Of a stretch of 64,000 nucleotides of DNA, positions 24,571 through 39,000 are shown one piece after another. A program made the translations under genes and the position numbers. The stretch's first letter is position 1. Every line of letters begins with the position of its first letter. This stretch comes from Rhyacophila brunnea. Its lineage: Eukaryota > Arthropoda > Insecta > Trichoptera > Rhyacophilidae. A model generated the notes under the pieces. It was given only the letters and a program-made list of their open reading frames with translations. It was not told the DNA's origin and did no database searches. The stretch covers positions 992,001-1,056,000 of the forward strand of contig JAGYXB010000051.1 of assembly GCA_022495005.1 (NCBI GenBank), in the 5' to 3' direction.

Positions 24571-24940
24571 CCTAATATACAAAACAATCATAATTTCCTA
24601 ATTAGGTGCATTCCGCCACACTACAATTGAATTTACAAGAGTAACGGATACTCAGGTAATTCCTCCGTTAAACGTTCATACGTCAGAAATGCGTAGGCAT
24701 TGTTACAGTTCAATTCTACAGTGTTACACATCCATTTAAGGCATTTAAGCATTTCCAACGTAGCGTTTATGTTGCCAGATCTAGTATTTTTACATAGGTA
24801 TCCAGATTCAAAAATCGAATGTGATGTATACAGTCGAATCTTTTCATATCGCGAATAGCTTTAGAGTTATAAAATTATAAAAATATACGATTAAAAAAAA
24901 AACTACCTACCTATGTCTTTTCACATACCTACATTGAAGT
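24571..24940. other. AT-rich sequence without recognisable gene
   Basis: Nothing seen. Confidence 0.5.
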
Positions 24941-25174
24941 CGGCGCTCGAAATAAAAAAAAATTACGAACCGGAGCGCTTGATAATTTTACGAAAATATT
25001 AACATAGTTATCTAATTTTATGTGTATTTTCCAAAAAGAAGGGTGTTTATTTTTTTGTTATTTGGCCTATCTAGCTCAAACGGTCAAATTTTTCCTACGA
25101 GACGGAGCGATAATTTTGGGGATTTTATGTACCGGAACGGCGCTCCGGTGAGCTCCGGTCCATTTCGAGCCCTG
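24941..25174. mobile_element. hAT-like MITE family 1, copy b
   Basis: It starts CGGCGCTCGAAAT and ends CATTTCGAGCCCTG over 234 bp. The flanks ATTGAAGT and ATGGGAGT agree at six of eight positions, consistent with a decayed 8-bp duplication. Confidence 0.75.
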
Positions 25175-26279
25175 ATGGGAGTATAATGCTATGTAAAAAA
25201 AAACAAACATGGTCATGACTATTTACACGTAGTATTACGTTTCCTCATGATATCGGGAAAAGGTGTTAAATTCGAAACGCTTTTAACTTTTCAAGAAATA
25301 ATCATATTTAAACGAAAATTATATCTGAGTTCACTGGCGGTAAATAACTGATTTAAATTGGGAAAACAGGACTTGATAACTGGATTCTGGAAGCCATTTT
25401 ATGCGTATAACTCCGTTAGATCTCTTTTGAGAAGTTTATATTGTACCTACTTTGTAAACCATTAATTCACCCGATAAACAAAACATTGCGTTCTCTAATT
25501 TCGCCCAGAACTACCCCCTGACAAGCGTAGTTACATGTCCATAAACTTTCCGGATCATTTCGTTAATCAACCACTGAAACTTTTTTCTTGTGAAAATTTT
25601 TTGTTGTTGTTTTTCAACTCTCACAAAAAAAATCACAGGTGATTTTCCTCCAACAAACCTAAAAAGGTCTCATTTTTGTCCATAAAAATTGTTTTTCGTC
25701 ATCAAAAGTGGTACTTACCTAAATATACATGCTATGTACATTGATTTTGTTTTTTTAGCAAATCTAACATTTTCCTGTCATTTTCTTATCCTATCTTGCA
25801 TATGTCTCTCGACGATCAGTGTTACTAATATTGGCACTTATAAATGGCATTAATATCGCACAGAAACATGTAATTAATTGAACTGGCATTTTCGTAGTAG
25901 AACTTAATTAAAGTGGAATTAATAAAAGAACTTTGTTTCAAACCCATAGAAATTCACATTAAAAAGTTCTCCAAAGCTTAACTCATTTAGTGCTAACGTC
26001 GCGGCTTGGAGCAGTTGGCCATTCGATATAATTATCGTGTTATTTAAATGTGGTAATTAAAACTTCAGCAGTGATTGTGAGCAGCTTGAATTGAAAATTA
26101 ATGATTTTAAAGTTACCTTTTTTCTTTCCGCGCATAGAATGGTGTCCTAGAATCTAGATGAATACCAGTTCAAAATCAAGCAAATGAAGACAAAATTAAT
26201 GTATCTTTTCAAATCATTGTATAGTTTAGATCTGGAAAACCTGCCTGGTGTGGTGACGAAAAATATGTACCTTACCACT
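25175..26279. other. Sequence without gene; one dispersed repeat segment
   Basis: No coding signal. The stretch 25979-26070 (CTCATTTAGTGCTAACGTCG... TTCAGCAGTGATTGTG) recurs at 49272-49363. Confidence 0.45.
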
Positions 26280-26475
26280 TAGCGCTCAGACACACGATAC
26301 TGCAGTTTGCAGTTGTGCGTGTGTCGACGTAGGTCTTATTTGATTCCAAATGCATCCAACTAGATTCTCTAATTGTATTTTTGTTATCCAATTGGAGATT
26401 GTAATCGGATGCATTTGGAATTTAGAAAGATCTGCGTCGACGCACTCTAACTGCAGTGTCGTAATATGTATGAGC
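26280..26475. mobile_element. Fold-back MITE
   Basis: The left half (ATACTGCAGTTTGCAG, GTCGACGTAGGTCTTA, CCAAATGCATCC) is mirrored by the right half (GGATGCATTTGGAATTTA, GATCTGCGTCGACGCAC, AACTGCAGTGTCG) around a short centre near 26385. It lies just upstream of the proposed transporter promoter. Confidence 0.65.
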
Positions 26476-26689
26476 CCAGTTATTTTAATTAGTGGTGAAG
26501 TCATTCATGATAGGAGATTTTTTTATGTTGAAATATATTAATTTACTTATTTTGATAATTAGCTGTTGTGAAGAAAAGACGTTGTTTCAGTTTGAAAAAA
26601 TATTAATTTCAAATTTAAATTATTTCAAAACTACGGCACTCTTGATTTGGAACACTCGAATTTTTGTGTACTAGTAGAAAGACAGTCGC

Positions 26690-27055
26690 TCAGCGAGGCG
26701 CTTTGAATGTCAGACCAAACCAGTTGTATATAAACCATACACGACGAAGGCCGACAAACGTTGTGCCGAATTTCATTTTAAATTTAAACAAACGAAAAAA
26801 ATATTTGATAGTGTGTGATTTTATACGTTTTTAATTATTAGAAGTCATTCGATTGTAATGATATATTACCATGACAACGGGATTGTCGAAATTGTTGTTC
26901 TGTAATTATTTTTTGGTGTTGTGATAAAAAAACATGTTTTTATATTGCTGTGATTTAGTGCTCGAAATAAAATAAGTATTATTATGAATTTATAACAATA
27001 AATTTGATACTATACATAAGATAACGTTTACTAGTGCCAACAGAAAAGAGTGAAA
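26690..27055 (+). promoter_or_regulatory. Probable promoter and 5' UTR of the first transporter gene
   Basis: TATATAAA at 26727-26734 would place transcription start about 25-35 bases downstream, near 26757-26770. The leader runs to the proposed ATG at 27056. It contains at least one short upstream reading frame (ATG near 26871, 17 codons) that could dampen translation. The assignment depends on the inferred first exon. Confidence 0.45.
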
Positions 27056-30000
27056 ATGGGAAACAGTAAAGGTACCTACTTACATATTTTTTATATTATA
27101 TTTTTATAAATATACAGTTTAGTATATTTTGTATTTTTCAATTAGAAAACAATCGGGGGTTATTAACCATTTTTCAATCTTATTAACCACATTTTTTAAC
27201 GTTTGGTTTTAATAATAATTTGGTAAATGTGCCGCAGCTGCCGTCATGAGATTTTATAACTTTCTTTTTAGACCAAATCAAACCTAACCTACTCCAACCT
27301 AGTATTACCTAATATAATCTTAGTTTGTGATAATTATGCGTCAAAATGTATGAAAATTTCAAATTTTAAATTAACAATTATTGAATCGAAAAGCCTATGC
27401 GCCGACAAAAAAAAGGTATTTATTTATAATTAATTGTTTACATGGAATAAACTGCTTTCGTAAAAAAAATACATAAAAGCTCATGACGGCATCTGCGGCA
27501 CAATTACCAATAATTTAAGTAAATTATTAAGAGATAATATAAAGTATAATATTTATATTATTTCAATATTTAAAAATACCGAAGTATATAAATATAGATA
27601 TTATAAAGTATGAAATAAACATGTTTTATAAAAACGAAACCAAATGAAAAAAATATAAAAAATAGTATCAATAAAAATGTCTTCCTGCTTTTGGATGATT
27701 TTCCCTTAGCCAAATTAACTACATCCACATAAAAACTTGAGGTGCAAATTCGAATTAGAGAATGAAAGTATTCATCAGTGAGTCGAAAGGATAATTTATT
27801 CTATCTAAAACAAAACATAATTATACAATGATTGTTCAAAAAAGTATGTGTCTCCAACTGCAAGACAGTATCATCAACTTCAGTAAACGGTATCTATACC
27901 TAATCCATATTTTTTGGTACTAAACTTTTCAACAAAATTTTCACCTGTAGTTGGTTTTCGTACGTTCAGCGCTTGAAATGGAAAAGTTTACGAACATTTT
28001 CTGAAGATATTTACATAGTGTATTTGTAAAAATAAGTGTTTTTCTATTATAGCTTAGACGGTCAAAATATTTTTTCCACAAGACGGAGCGATAATTTGTC
28101 CAATTTCATGAGCCGGAACGGTGTTCCGGTCCATTTCGAGCCCTGGGTACGTTATTATAAGGGTTCAAAAACATTCGTGATTATTTATATAAAACCATAA
28201 ATCTTGTTGAAAATTCAGTAGTCCTGTTTCCATTGCAACATTTTATTATTTAATGAATACTTTATATTAATTAATGAAACCGGTTTTGCTACCAGTTGCT
28301 ATGGTAATACTAATATACTAAATAAAACTACGCAAGTTCATTACAATATTTTGATGATTAGGTATGTAGGTATTGGAAATATTGTCAAGTTATCGTAATG
28401 CAATTAAATTAATTTACATAGTTTACATAGTAACTAATTTAATCTAAATCAATATACTTAAACAGAAAAACAAAATAATATCATGTCAGTGAAAGTCATG
28501 TAGTAAAATATTTTGAAAATGCATTCATGAATGTAGGTAATTACTTAAACCAGCGCTCGAAATAGAAAAATTTATGAACCGGAACGCTCCATAATTTTCT
28601 GAAAAAATTTAAGTGTACGTTTTTTTTTGTTATATACCTTATATACATATCTACCTAGCAACCTTGCTCGGACAAAAGTATTAACAATTTTTAGACATCT
28701 GATACCCACTACTACCAAAGAAGTAGGTAGGCAACCTTTTTCAGTACCGCAGGTGATAAAAACTAAATTTCACAAACTTTGCTGTCAAAAATGGTTTTGT
28801 TATTTTTTCTTCATTTATCTACCGCTGAGGGACGTCACTGTTTTGTACTTATAAATAATTTATTATTTACGTCTACAAAATGTACACATATTAAATATAG
28901 CGAATCCTGGAATACTAGCCCATATCCTATGTAATGGTACAAAACTCTCATTAATCAGAATTTATGCTATATTAAGATCGCCTAAAAACCTTGCAACGAA
29001 ACCACTTAACATTGTGGACATTACAAATCTAAATTCAAGACGTACACAACATGAGATTTACATTATAACAAATATTACCCTCACAAGAGAGAAGAAGAGA
29101 ATATAGAAAATAATAATAATAGTAACAAAATAAAATAAAAACGTACATAATTCAAATAAAATTTCGAATACAAAATACATAGTAAAGCGTCAATTACATT
29201 GAGCAACTTTACGAGCTGTTTGTTGACGAATTTAAAATCGGGCGATTCAGCTACTGCGACTGTCATGATGACACACAAAACTTTCCATTCGCTGAGAAGC
29301 CACAAGCCAGCAACTATTTTGACAGAACGCAGTTCGTTTTTTTACCGGGACGTTGCTACTACGCTCTACTGCGCAGACGCAGTAGGCCCACACGCCGGCG
29401 TGTAGCGTGTAAAGTTGACCGGCTTTCAACTTTTCTCGGTAGAGTGTTTACAATCTACTTGTTAGCTTGTTCGATGATGACACTGGGCGAGGCAGATAGT
29501 AAATTCGCCAACAAGCAGCTCGTAAAGTAGCTCAATGTAATTGACGCTTAAGTCACCGAAAATATCTTCGTCGCTGGGGAGCGCATTGACTAGTCTTGCA
29601 CCCCTCGCTAATGTTGCCTGATAGACTTGACACGAGGAAACGGTTCCGATCCAGAATAAATCATGGCTGTGATCACGTAGGTAATTCACAGGCGCATGTA
29701 AATTCAAATCATATTGTTGTTTGTAGAAGTAGGTGTGTAGGTATGACATGTCAAGTTACTTATTATTTTATTTTAAATGTAAATTAATGTAAGTAAGGAT
29801 TTTCATAATTACCCAGACCGTAGTGTCATTTTTAATTTTTCCACGAACAGTAATCTCGAGGACTTCGCGAACCAGAGCTGTGCTCCAGTGCGTTCCGGTC
29901 CATTTCGAGCGCTGGGTCTATACAATTCGGATTTTGAAACTAATCTTTAATACCAGCAAAATATCATAAATATTAAAGAGTGTTTTATTAATTTTCATTT

Positions 30001-33000
30001 TTGCATCACGGTTACTTCGGCTAACACGACCACAACAAGCCAATTGCAGGTATGACCAACTTCAAGTAGGCTGTGTTCCTGTATCAAAACTGGCAGTGAT
30101 TTACCACACTCTCCCTTTGTTTTTCTTTACACTTGAACACACTTCATATTATATTTTACTGAGGATATTTAAACGCTTTGCCTTTCACTATCACAATGAA
30201 ATACTTAATTCAGATATTCTAGAAGTTAATATTATTACAAGTACAATTTTTTTTATATGTAGGTATGTGTTGTTCGGCTGGTTTACGTTTAATCAATATT
30301 TTTTTAATCGAAATATCAATACGTGGCATTAACATTTGAAAATGATTTCGGGCCCATGGCCACCGCGGCTGTTCTTGACGTCCAATTTCGGGTCACTTCG
30401 TCGAGCACTGCTGGTCATATATCACGAATAACCAACAATGTTGGCGTCAATTCTTACTGGTTTAACAGCATAAACCAGTGACTTCACGTAGTAGCCTCAC
30501 AGGTAATAATCAAGAGGTGTAGAATCGCTCAACCTTGGAGGTCAATTAACAGGTCCATTTCCCTAAATCAACTTATCGCCTTTTTTATTTCAATAAGTCG
30601 ATGGTTGAGGTCGCCGTATGGCATGTAGTGCCATCTTGCCCAGATCAATGTCATCCATATTTTCAACAACAAAAAAAATCATTAATCATAGGTCCAGTAT
30701 CTATTTTCGTTGACCGTAACTAAGAAACCCGTTAAGTAAGTCAAAAATGAGTCTCATCACTGAACGCAATTTTGCGCTAAAACAACATCTATAAATTGCG
30801 CGAATCAACAACTGATTTTCGAAGTAAATTTGGATAATTTGGTGACGTTGTTCGTGATAATTTTCCAGACTATATAGGTACTGATCATAAATGTCAAAAA
30901 GGGAGCACACTATCGTAGCTCAGTTTGATAGTTAATCCTTAACTATCATTAATCCTTAAATCTATATAAGCAAACAACACCTGTTATAAAGTATACATCA
31001 TTGTTTGAATATATCAATAATTATTGTTATAGTTCCCCGCGAGTTACATTATAATATTGCCGGTAGTGCAAACTAATAAACATAATCCTGTTCAAGATCC
31101 CAGATTAAATATGATATTTGTTTAATATAATAAATGTCAAATGGCGACGTGCTAAAACGTCAATCTGGGGTGAAGGATCTTAGCATAACGTTTGACTCAG
31201 CATTATTGTTTTCACTCGCATTATCACTTATGCAGCTGTACGTCTACGAGGAAGTACGCTTGCTTTTAGGATTCATCACGAGACCAATCTAAATCTTGTG
31301 CACTCTCTACGTTTCGTTAGTGCTTAGTACTTTTGAATTATGAATATATTGAGCGCTTTCGAAGTTTTTACAGGCTGATATTCGAACGCGTCCAGAAGAA
31401 CTTTCTTTATTTTAAAATGTACGTATTATCATAAAGATAATTTTAGTTTTCAAAGAGTATTTTCCGACTGCCTTTCTTCAAAGCATGCTAGCTTGCATTG
31501 TTTTGTAACTCACTTATATTGTTAAAATATTTTTCCCTGCTCTCACGTGCCATGGTCTTGAATTCCAGCAATCATGAGAGTTTCTGAATGAAAACTGTAC
31601 CTATATCTCTACCTCAAACTAACAATGAGATAAAGTGAATAAAGTCGATTTTGAGATAAGTATGCTATTCGATTTCTGAAAGCTATACCTACACAATGAA
31701 TCACTAAGATTCTTTAATTGTAATACCCCATTTAAAAGAAACAATGCCGCTGTTGAATTTATTAAAAATGTCCTGTAACTTCAAAGCAACAGTGGGATAA
31801 CTGAGATAACCCACTGTTAATAATGGTATACAAAAAAACCTACCATTATCATCTATTATAAACCGCAGAAGAAAAAAGAAAATAAATATATTTAACTAAG
31901 TATTTCATTTGTTTGACACAAAACATTCAAGTTCAATTATCTCAAAACTATTATTACAACGTTTTGATTAGCTCGTATTCTTGTTTGTCCAGTAGTTGTT
32001 TGTCCATTACAAATCTTGCAATCGATTTTTAACTAATTTCCCGACTAGCTAGACATTTGAAACTTTTAAAATATATCAGAACACGATGCCAATGCATTCT
32101 TTTAATACTTTTAGCCATATTTAAGCAGAATTCCGTTTTGTATGGAAAGTTATTTCAGAAAAATCCGTAAAAAGTAAAAGACTATTATTGGTTGCTAAGG
32201 GGGTGGTTCTAGCAACTAAATTATTAATATATACGTGCGTTACTATGGAAATCAAAATGAAATGTCAAAATGACATTTTAGCATTCTATATTTGTTTGTT
32301 TTTTTTTATTTACTCCATATCAAGTACAAGTTTGAGCATATTGAGCATAATAATTCAACAGAATGTTTAAAAACGTTGTATATAAAAAGTTCTTTTTATC
32401 TTGTAATTATTTTTGACTTATCTCACTGTTACGTTCATCTAACGATATTCATGTGAGGTTAATCAGGCACAAATAGAGAGAGTATGAATCTAATCAATGC
32501 GCCTCCTGGAGACTTAGACATTTTCAGAGATAATATGATACCTAGGTATGTAGTTTGTTGAAAGACTAAGATTATGTTACTATTGGAATTTTGAAGAAAT
32601 GAATGGGTTGCTCTAACCATCTTGATTATTGTCTGTGTTGATATGTTTGTCTTATCGTAGGTATTGATATATTTTGTTATGCACCTGTATTGATTGACCA
32701 GTAGTATTATGTGAAATAATCTACTTTATAACATCTTATAATGTCATAACATCTATTCAAAATATTTCTTATAGATATTTCAAATAATATAATATGATAC
32801 CTACTAATTTATGAATATATTTGAATAATTATTGAGGAATGCGGCCATTGATGAATGTTTGGTGTTGACAGCATCACAGGTACGCACAAATGAGTAGATA
32901 TGACTGACAAAGTTTAATGTCCACTCTTTATGTTGTATCTTCAAAACCTACCTCCACCCCTCGCCACTGGTGTACACGGTAGATACATACGCTTTTTCCC

Positions 33001-36000
33001 AACTTCAGTGTTGCCAGTTAGTTGTTTGCACAACTCTAATCTATAGAATACTCTGAATCGTAAATCATAATACGCAATTAATACACGCCATAATATAAAG
33101 TGCAGTCATAAAGGGATTTCGCTTATCATTTTAAGTTGGTAACTATGGAATGATGATTACATTAATAACCGACATTGTTATTTATGACACAGGCCATTGC
33201 CCACTAAAGAAGGAAGCCGATACATTACACGACTGGTCCTACTTTTTGCCCCTCCCGTTGTCTATGGATGACCTTCTCATTGCTTGTCATTGTCTATAAA
33301 GTGCTCATACTGACGCGGCTGCCGTGTTCACTTGTCGGAGTATTCTTAGTTTCAGATTTCTTTCAGATTATTTTAACGTATCTTGGAGACCTTGGAGTTC
33401 ATCTGATTTAGTGGTTATGTGTTATTAATAATTGCAAGTGACGATCAAAGTAAGTAAACTTCTTCTGTGTATAATAATATCATAATACACTAGGACGTTT
33501 GCCAATGTGACAGTCGATTCTAAACGACAATAACTAATAACTTCTTTATACTCTTCAGTCATTATAGAATACCAAATTCTGCTTGCAAGTACGTTATCAA
33601 TAAATAGTATGGCAGTGGACCACTCGTTGCTTGTCCAAAAAGTTATGCTCAGGCTTTATTAATCTAAAGATGGCAGTGCACGGGCATAATAATTGAAAGT
33701 TTCCAAAATAAACTTTCGAAATAAACGAGTATCAGAAAAAGTGTAAAAATGTAATTTCCGTATTGATATCCTACAGATTACTCGAATATACCTCTATGTA
33801 CTCCATTTCCTGTAATATTACTGAAAAAAAAATCAAACATTTTGAAACGCAACAACATCAACAAGCAGTTATTATAAAGGTGATACTAATTTTACTGTCG
33901 TGAATGTGCATCGTAGTAGTGACTGCGTTGTGTTAAAAACCGCATTCCAGGCACTACCGGTTCGCAAAATCACAATCGATAGGCTAGCTAAAATAATCGG
34001 AAACTACGTCAAAATAAAATTTGAAAGTCACATAAAATATCGGAGTCTTGTTGTTTATTAATAATCTGCCTGAATCACAATATTAATTAGGTATCCATTC
34101 CAACTATTGGCGGAGGCAGTCTTTTTAGAAAGAAACTAGAATTGTTTTTATAATATGTAGGTAACAGTGACGAATGGTGGAGGTTGGCTGTTAAGATCCG
34201 CCATAAATAGTGAACACTCAACATTGTCAGTCATACGTATTTGTTTTCATTGAAATTAGACTACAATTATTTATAAATGGTGTTGGTTAGTTTTTAAAAT
34301 TAAATTAAGCCCTGCGAAACCACCAAGCCGTAATAGATAATAGTCAAAAATACTAGTAAGTATATTAATAAAATATCTAAAATTATACAATTAAACAATA
34401 CAAACCAACAAAAAATATGTATTCTTAATCCAACGAAAACGAATAATTATGAATGAAAAGTGTGCACAATTTTGTCGTATCGTCAAAAATAAATAAAAAA
34501 TATTATGGTTTGGTTTAGGCAGGGTTTAATTGATTTTTAAAAACTAATCTATTCTGTAAATTATAGTCTTAGTTCAATAAAAACAAATACGTATGACTAA
34601 CAAAGTTTAATGTGTACTATTTATGGCGGATCTAAACATCCTACCTCCACCTTTCGCTACTGGTAGGTAATATAGTTATATACAGAGTTTTATTAATATT
34701 ATAATATATATATCAGCCAAAAATTAGTGTTAAAGTGTAGATACAAATTGCAAGCACTGTCAATGGCGGATTATTGTACCCACAGTCACAGGATGCTGCA
34801 TCAGAGCCTCAATCTCGCAGGAGTTTTAATTCTCCTTGATAATTTTAAATGTAGGTATATAATTATAAAGCTTTATCCAAATTCTGGTACGATATTTTAA
34901 TAAAACACACATAGGTACCCATCTTTAACTTTTTGCGAATATATTTATTAATAAATCGATAATTTGGTCTTTGCAATTACACATTGAACACAATATCAAT
35001 CAAATGACCTCCCCGGGCCATCTTGCATCTCACGATCCGCTTGACAATTTTCGATGACTTTATCACAAATTTCGGACTCTATCTCGGCCATAACTTTACG
35101 GATGTTGTTATTAGCGCGCCATTTTAATTGGTAATTCTGATTTTTATATAAAGTATAAATCGTTGTTTCTTTGATTACCTACAATTGTATGTATCGTTTG
35201 TTGATGTAATATTATTAAAAGCTTGGCCAGAGAAGATTACGTAATCACCAAAATGTGGATCAAAAGTCAAGACTGCCCCTAAAATGAATTTTGTGCTACT
35301 ATTGTTTTAGTTTTAATGTGGTATATTCTTTATTAGTATACAGTAATTATTAGCCAAGCTATATAATGTTTAATAAACATCGAAATAAAGACCTGGACCG
35401 CCCCATAAAAGGCTGAGGACTACATTCCTGCCAAATTGCAGCTCCCTACCTCGGAGAACCACCACAGAAAAGCAGTCGACTTGGGTTGTGGGTAGAGCCA
35501 GTGATCAACAATTCCTGTCGCGAGAATTGTCGAGAAATAATTGGAAAAGTAGTTGAGTTCCGTTTCTCGAGAAAAAGGAATTCGGAAATTTCAAAAATTA
35601 CTTTTTTAGAGAATTGGAGAAATTTTCATCTGAAATATATTTCATCCGTAGTCTTTAATTGGATTTTGGTTTTTATGGCAAGATAAAAAAAATCACAACT
35701 TGTAATAATTATGGTCGGAAAAAATTAGGCAATGAGAACTAAAAACAGCAATTTTCTTTTATGTGCAGTCGAGTGAAGTCAAAAGGTTAGACACCCACGA
35801 TATAAGGCATTTTAACAAGGTGCATCAAAATAAAATTTAGCACGATGTCTTCGAGCGCCTCAATACAACACTGATCACTGTAAACTAAAACAAAAAAATG
35901 ATGAAACAAAGGTTTTTTTATATACAATTATATATAATATATACATTTATATACAATAAGCATTATACCTGATTTTAGAGGGCATGTCAAATTTTCAAAA

Positions 36001-39000
36001 TTGTAATTACTCCATAAGATTTCGAAACTTGCCAACTTTTGACAGTAACCCGCAATATATTATTATATTCAGATTTTAGACATAGCGCAGTAGGTAGTTA
36101 GTTGATTATAATTATGAATCTAGGTATTCCTGAGTGCAATTATACGCGGGAATAAATTGTCTGGATATGCCATCCAAGTAGCCGCAATAAAACTGCAGTA
36201 GGTACAAAATTTCGGATAAGTTTGAGAACCGTTTTCCAAACATTCCTTTACTTTTTGTATATGCACGACGAATTACTTTCACCACAACATGCAAATACCT
36301 ACTTGTCTCGATGTCTTTTAGCAGGCTTGCAACATTGTTTATAAATTTCGCAGTGTCTCACGCATGTAGTGTCTCAAATTAAAACTTGTATGATAGACCA
36401 CTTCAAAGACTTATTTTAACCAGGTAGGTAGTATTATACAATATATCACTCGTAATCCACAATATGTAATTCGTAATCCATGTAAATAGTATGAAAGTTT
36501 ATTATTCTTTCAATGAGACTGACTAAAAATATTAGAAAACTATTAATGCCTCACTGTGGAAATAAATATGATTTGGAAAATATTATACCTACACATTTTA
36601 TTGTAATATTTAATAACGCTTATAAACAAGCTTAATATACCACTGTACAAGTGCGCATTTGTATTCTTTTCGCATACCTACTCATCATTTACGCTCGTCG
36701 CCAATTGTTTTATCTCAGTGAAGAAAACTTTAAATCTAATACCGACGTCTGGAAATCGCTAAACTTGCCTGGTAAACTATAGTATTATTATCATGAATGA
36801 TTTTCATAATATAGATACTTACTATTTTATTCTTCCAATGGGTCTCCACAAAGTGCAGGTATGCAAATATTATTAATATTATTATATATCGGTGAATAAA
36901 TTACTATTGTTGCCTGACGTGGTCTAGTTGGTAGCGTTGCGCTCTATACTTTCTATAGAGCGCAACGCTACCAACTAGACCACTGGTTTGAATACCGCCG
37001 ACTGGATTAATTCACATTAATTACCATTAGTGAGTGCGCATAATGCCTGTAGATATCGAAAGGCAAAACCCGTGTCGCCAAAACATATCAAATGAAATAG
37101 TACAAAACTTAAATCACTTAAAATTTAAATTCAAAATCCATCAAGCACCCTCGGTCGATAGTACCTACTATTATTTTTAAATATTATGTTTATCACTTCA
37201 AGGTAAAACCTTTTTTTTTTTATGTGAGATAAATTATTTTCACTGTCTCGTCGTTTGGAATAGTGGATCTCGGGTTTGGAGCATATTTACGAACTTAAAT
37301 TTTGTAATAATTAACAGCGAAAAAAGGTTTTTTTCGCCTGCGTCACGTTTTGTTCGTTCTACTGTAAAATATTTAAATCGTTGTTTTATCTCGGTCAATA
37401 GTTTATTAAAAATAGGTTCCAATAATATATTAATTGGGAAATGATGATATAGACAGGGTAGGTATAGTGAGAAATCTTATTGTTTATGGCTATTAACAAT
37501 GTTGTTACCTTCATACGTAAGTAAGTAGTCAAAAAGAAATATATCTCGACAACATAATGGCATCTTACCAACTTGTATCTACGTAATGATCACTGTACTT
37601 TATTATGATTTAAACTAGAGGTAATGTTTTTTGACTTTTTCATTTCTCGAGACATTAGTGATACCTATTTCGAGATTGTAGAGAATTCTCGAGAAATAAA
37701 TATTCAAGGTGTTATGCGAGAAAAGTGGTTTTCCCTCAAAAATTATTTTCCATCCAGAACCATGACATGACGTTTAATTTTTAGTTTCCTTCAAAAAATA
37801 ACCATCGAAGCGGTGTTCTCCCCAAAAATATTTTTCCTTCCATCCACACGTCCACAATGGCCGAGCTGTTACGCCTCCGCTCTATGGAGGTCCATTAGGA
37901 TCGAACATGGTAAAAAACGAGCCGAGTTCTTCTTTAAGTTTCTGCTGCAAAAGTTTTTATTTTGCTTTTTGTATTAATATTTTGTAAATCTCACTCACCG
38001 GATCTCATTTCTGAAAAAATGATTTATCTCCAAATTTCATATAAAAAATCTCGAGAAATGATATTCAAGTTTTATCTAATTTGAATAATAGTATCATCAT
38101 TTTCTAAAAAAATATGTTAAACCCTTAACAATAAAATGAGTTTGCAGCATTAGCACACATAATATTATCATCACTAGAGATTGTGATTTCTCGACTTTTT
38201 TCGATTCTTAAGATTAATTCTCAAATTCAAGAATATTTGATTCTCGTGAATTCGAGATTTGTTTCTAGATATCTAGTGGTTTATTTTATTGGTGGATTAA
38301 CGCGTGCAAATGTTTTGGAATTGCCGAAGACAAATCCTTCCAGATTCTGTCGAAACCAATTTGTTGTCAATTGTTGCACGCAATAGTTTTCAGTCACGTG
38401 AATAAAGAAAATTTTGTCTCTGTTATTTTTAACTTAAGTACGAGCAATCAAGCACCGATAAACTTGACGTAAAAATGCGATGGAAGTGATTAGTCAGTTC
38501 AATTTTATAAGTACCTACCCGTCGAAATATTAAAACATGTGTTTTGGAAAAAGTCTGGTTGTTTAAAAATCAATGACCCGGAACTATTTTATTTAGCAAT
38601 ACACCATTCCCCATTACATTATTGAATACTAACAATATAGACAATAATAATTCCTAATTTAATTATTTTATATTCAATACACATACATTGTTAAATCGAA
38701 TGTGACTAGAATTTACATCAATTTGTAATTTGGGCGAATCTAATAGGTATATTAAATATCTGAGTTGCTCCAAGTTCTTTGATTATTTTATCTTAAAAAT
38801 AAGTGGGTATTGATTATACTTATTGTGTTTTCAAGAATATTGATAAAAATATTTTTTCTTTTCAGATACCGAAAACAGTGTAACCGATGATGGCTCACAA
38901 AAGGTGGTGGACACCGTCCAAGAGACAATAGGATCCTTTGGCAAATACCAAGTACTGCTATGCTTGACAATTTTCGTGTCCAAGTTCCCCGTCGCTTTCC

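Larger units (their letters stand above)
27072..38865 (+). other. First intron of the transporter gene, rich in MITEs
   Basis: The intron is about 11.8 kb. Apart from the elements listed separately I find no gene in it. The short open frames carry no recognisable motif. Its length depends on the inferred first exon. Confidence 0.5.

Noticed and set aside
29462..29749. 95-codon minus-strand open frame
   Set aside because: It partly overlaps the Harbinger-like MITE and has no motif.
38904..38906. GTG as the start of the first transporter
   Set aside because: The frame is open upstream to a good acceptor at 38865, so this is an internal Val codon of a spliced exon.
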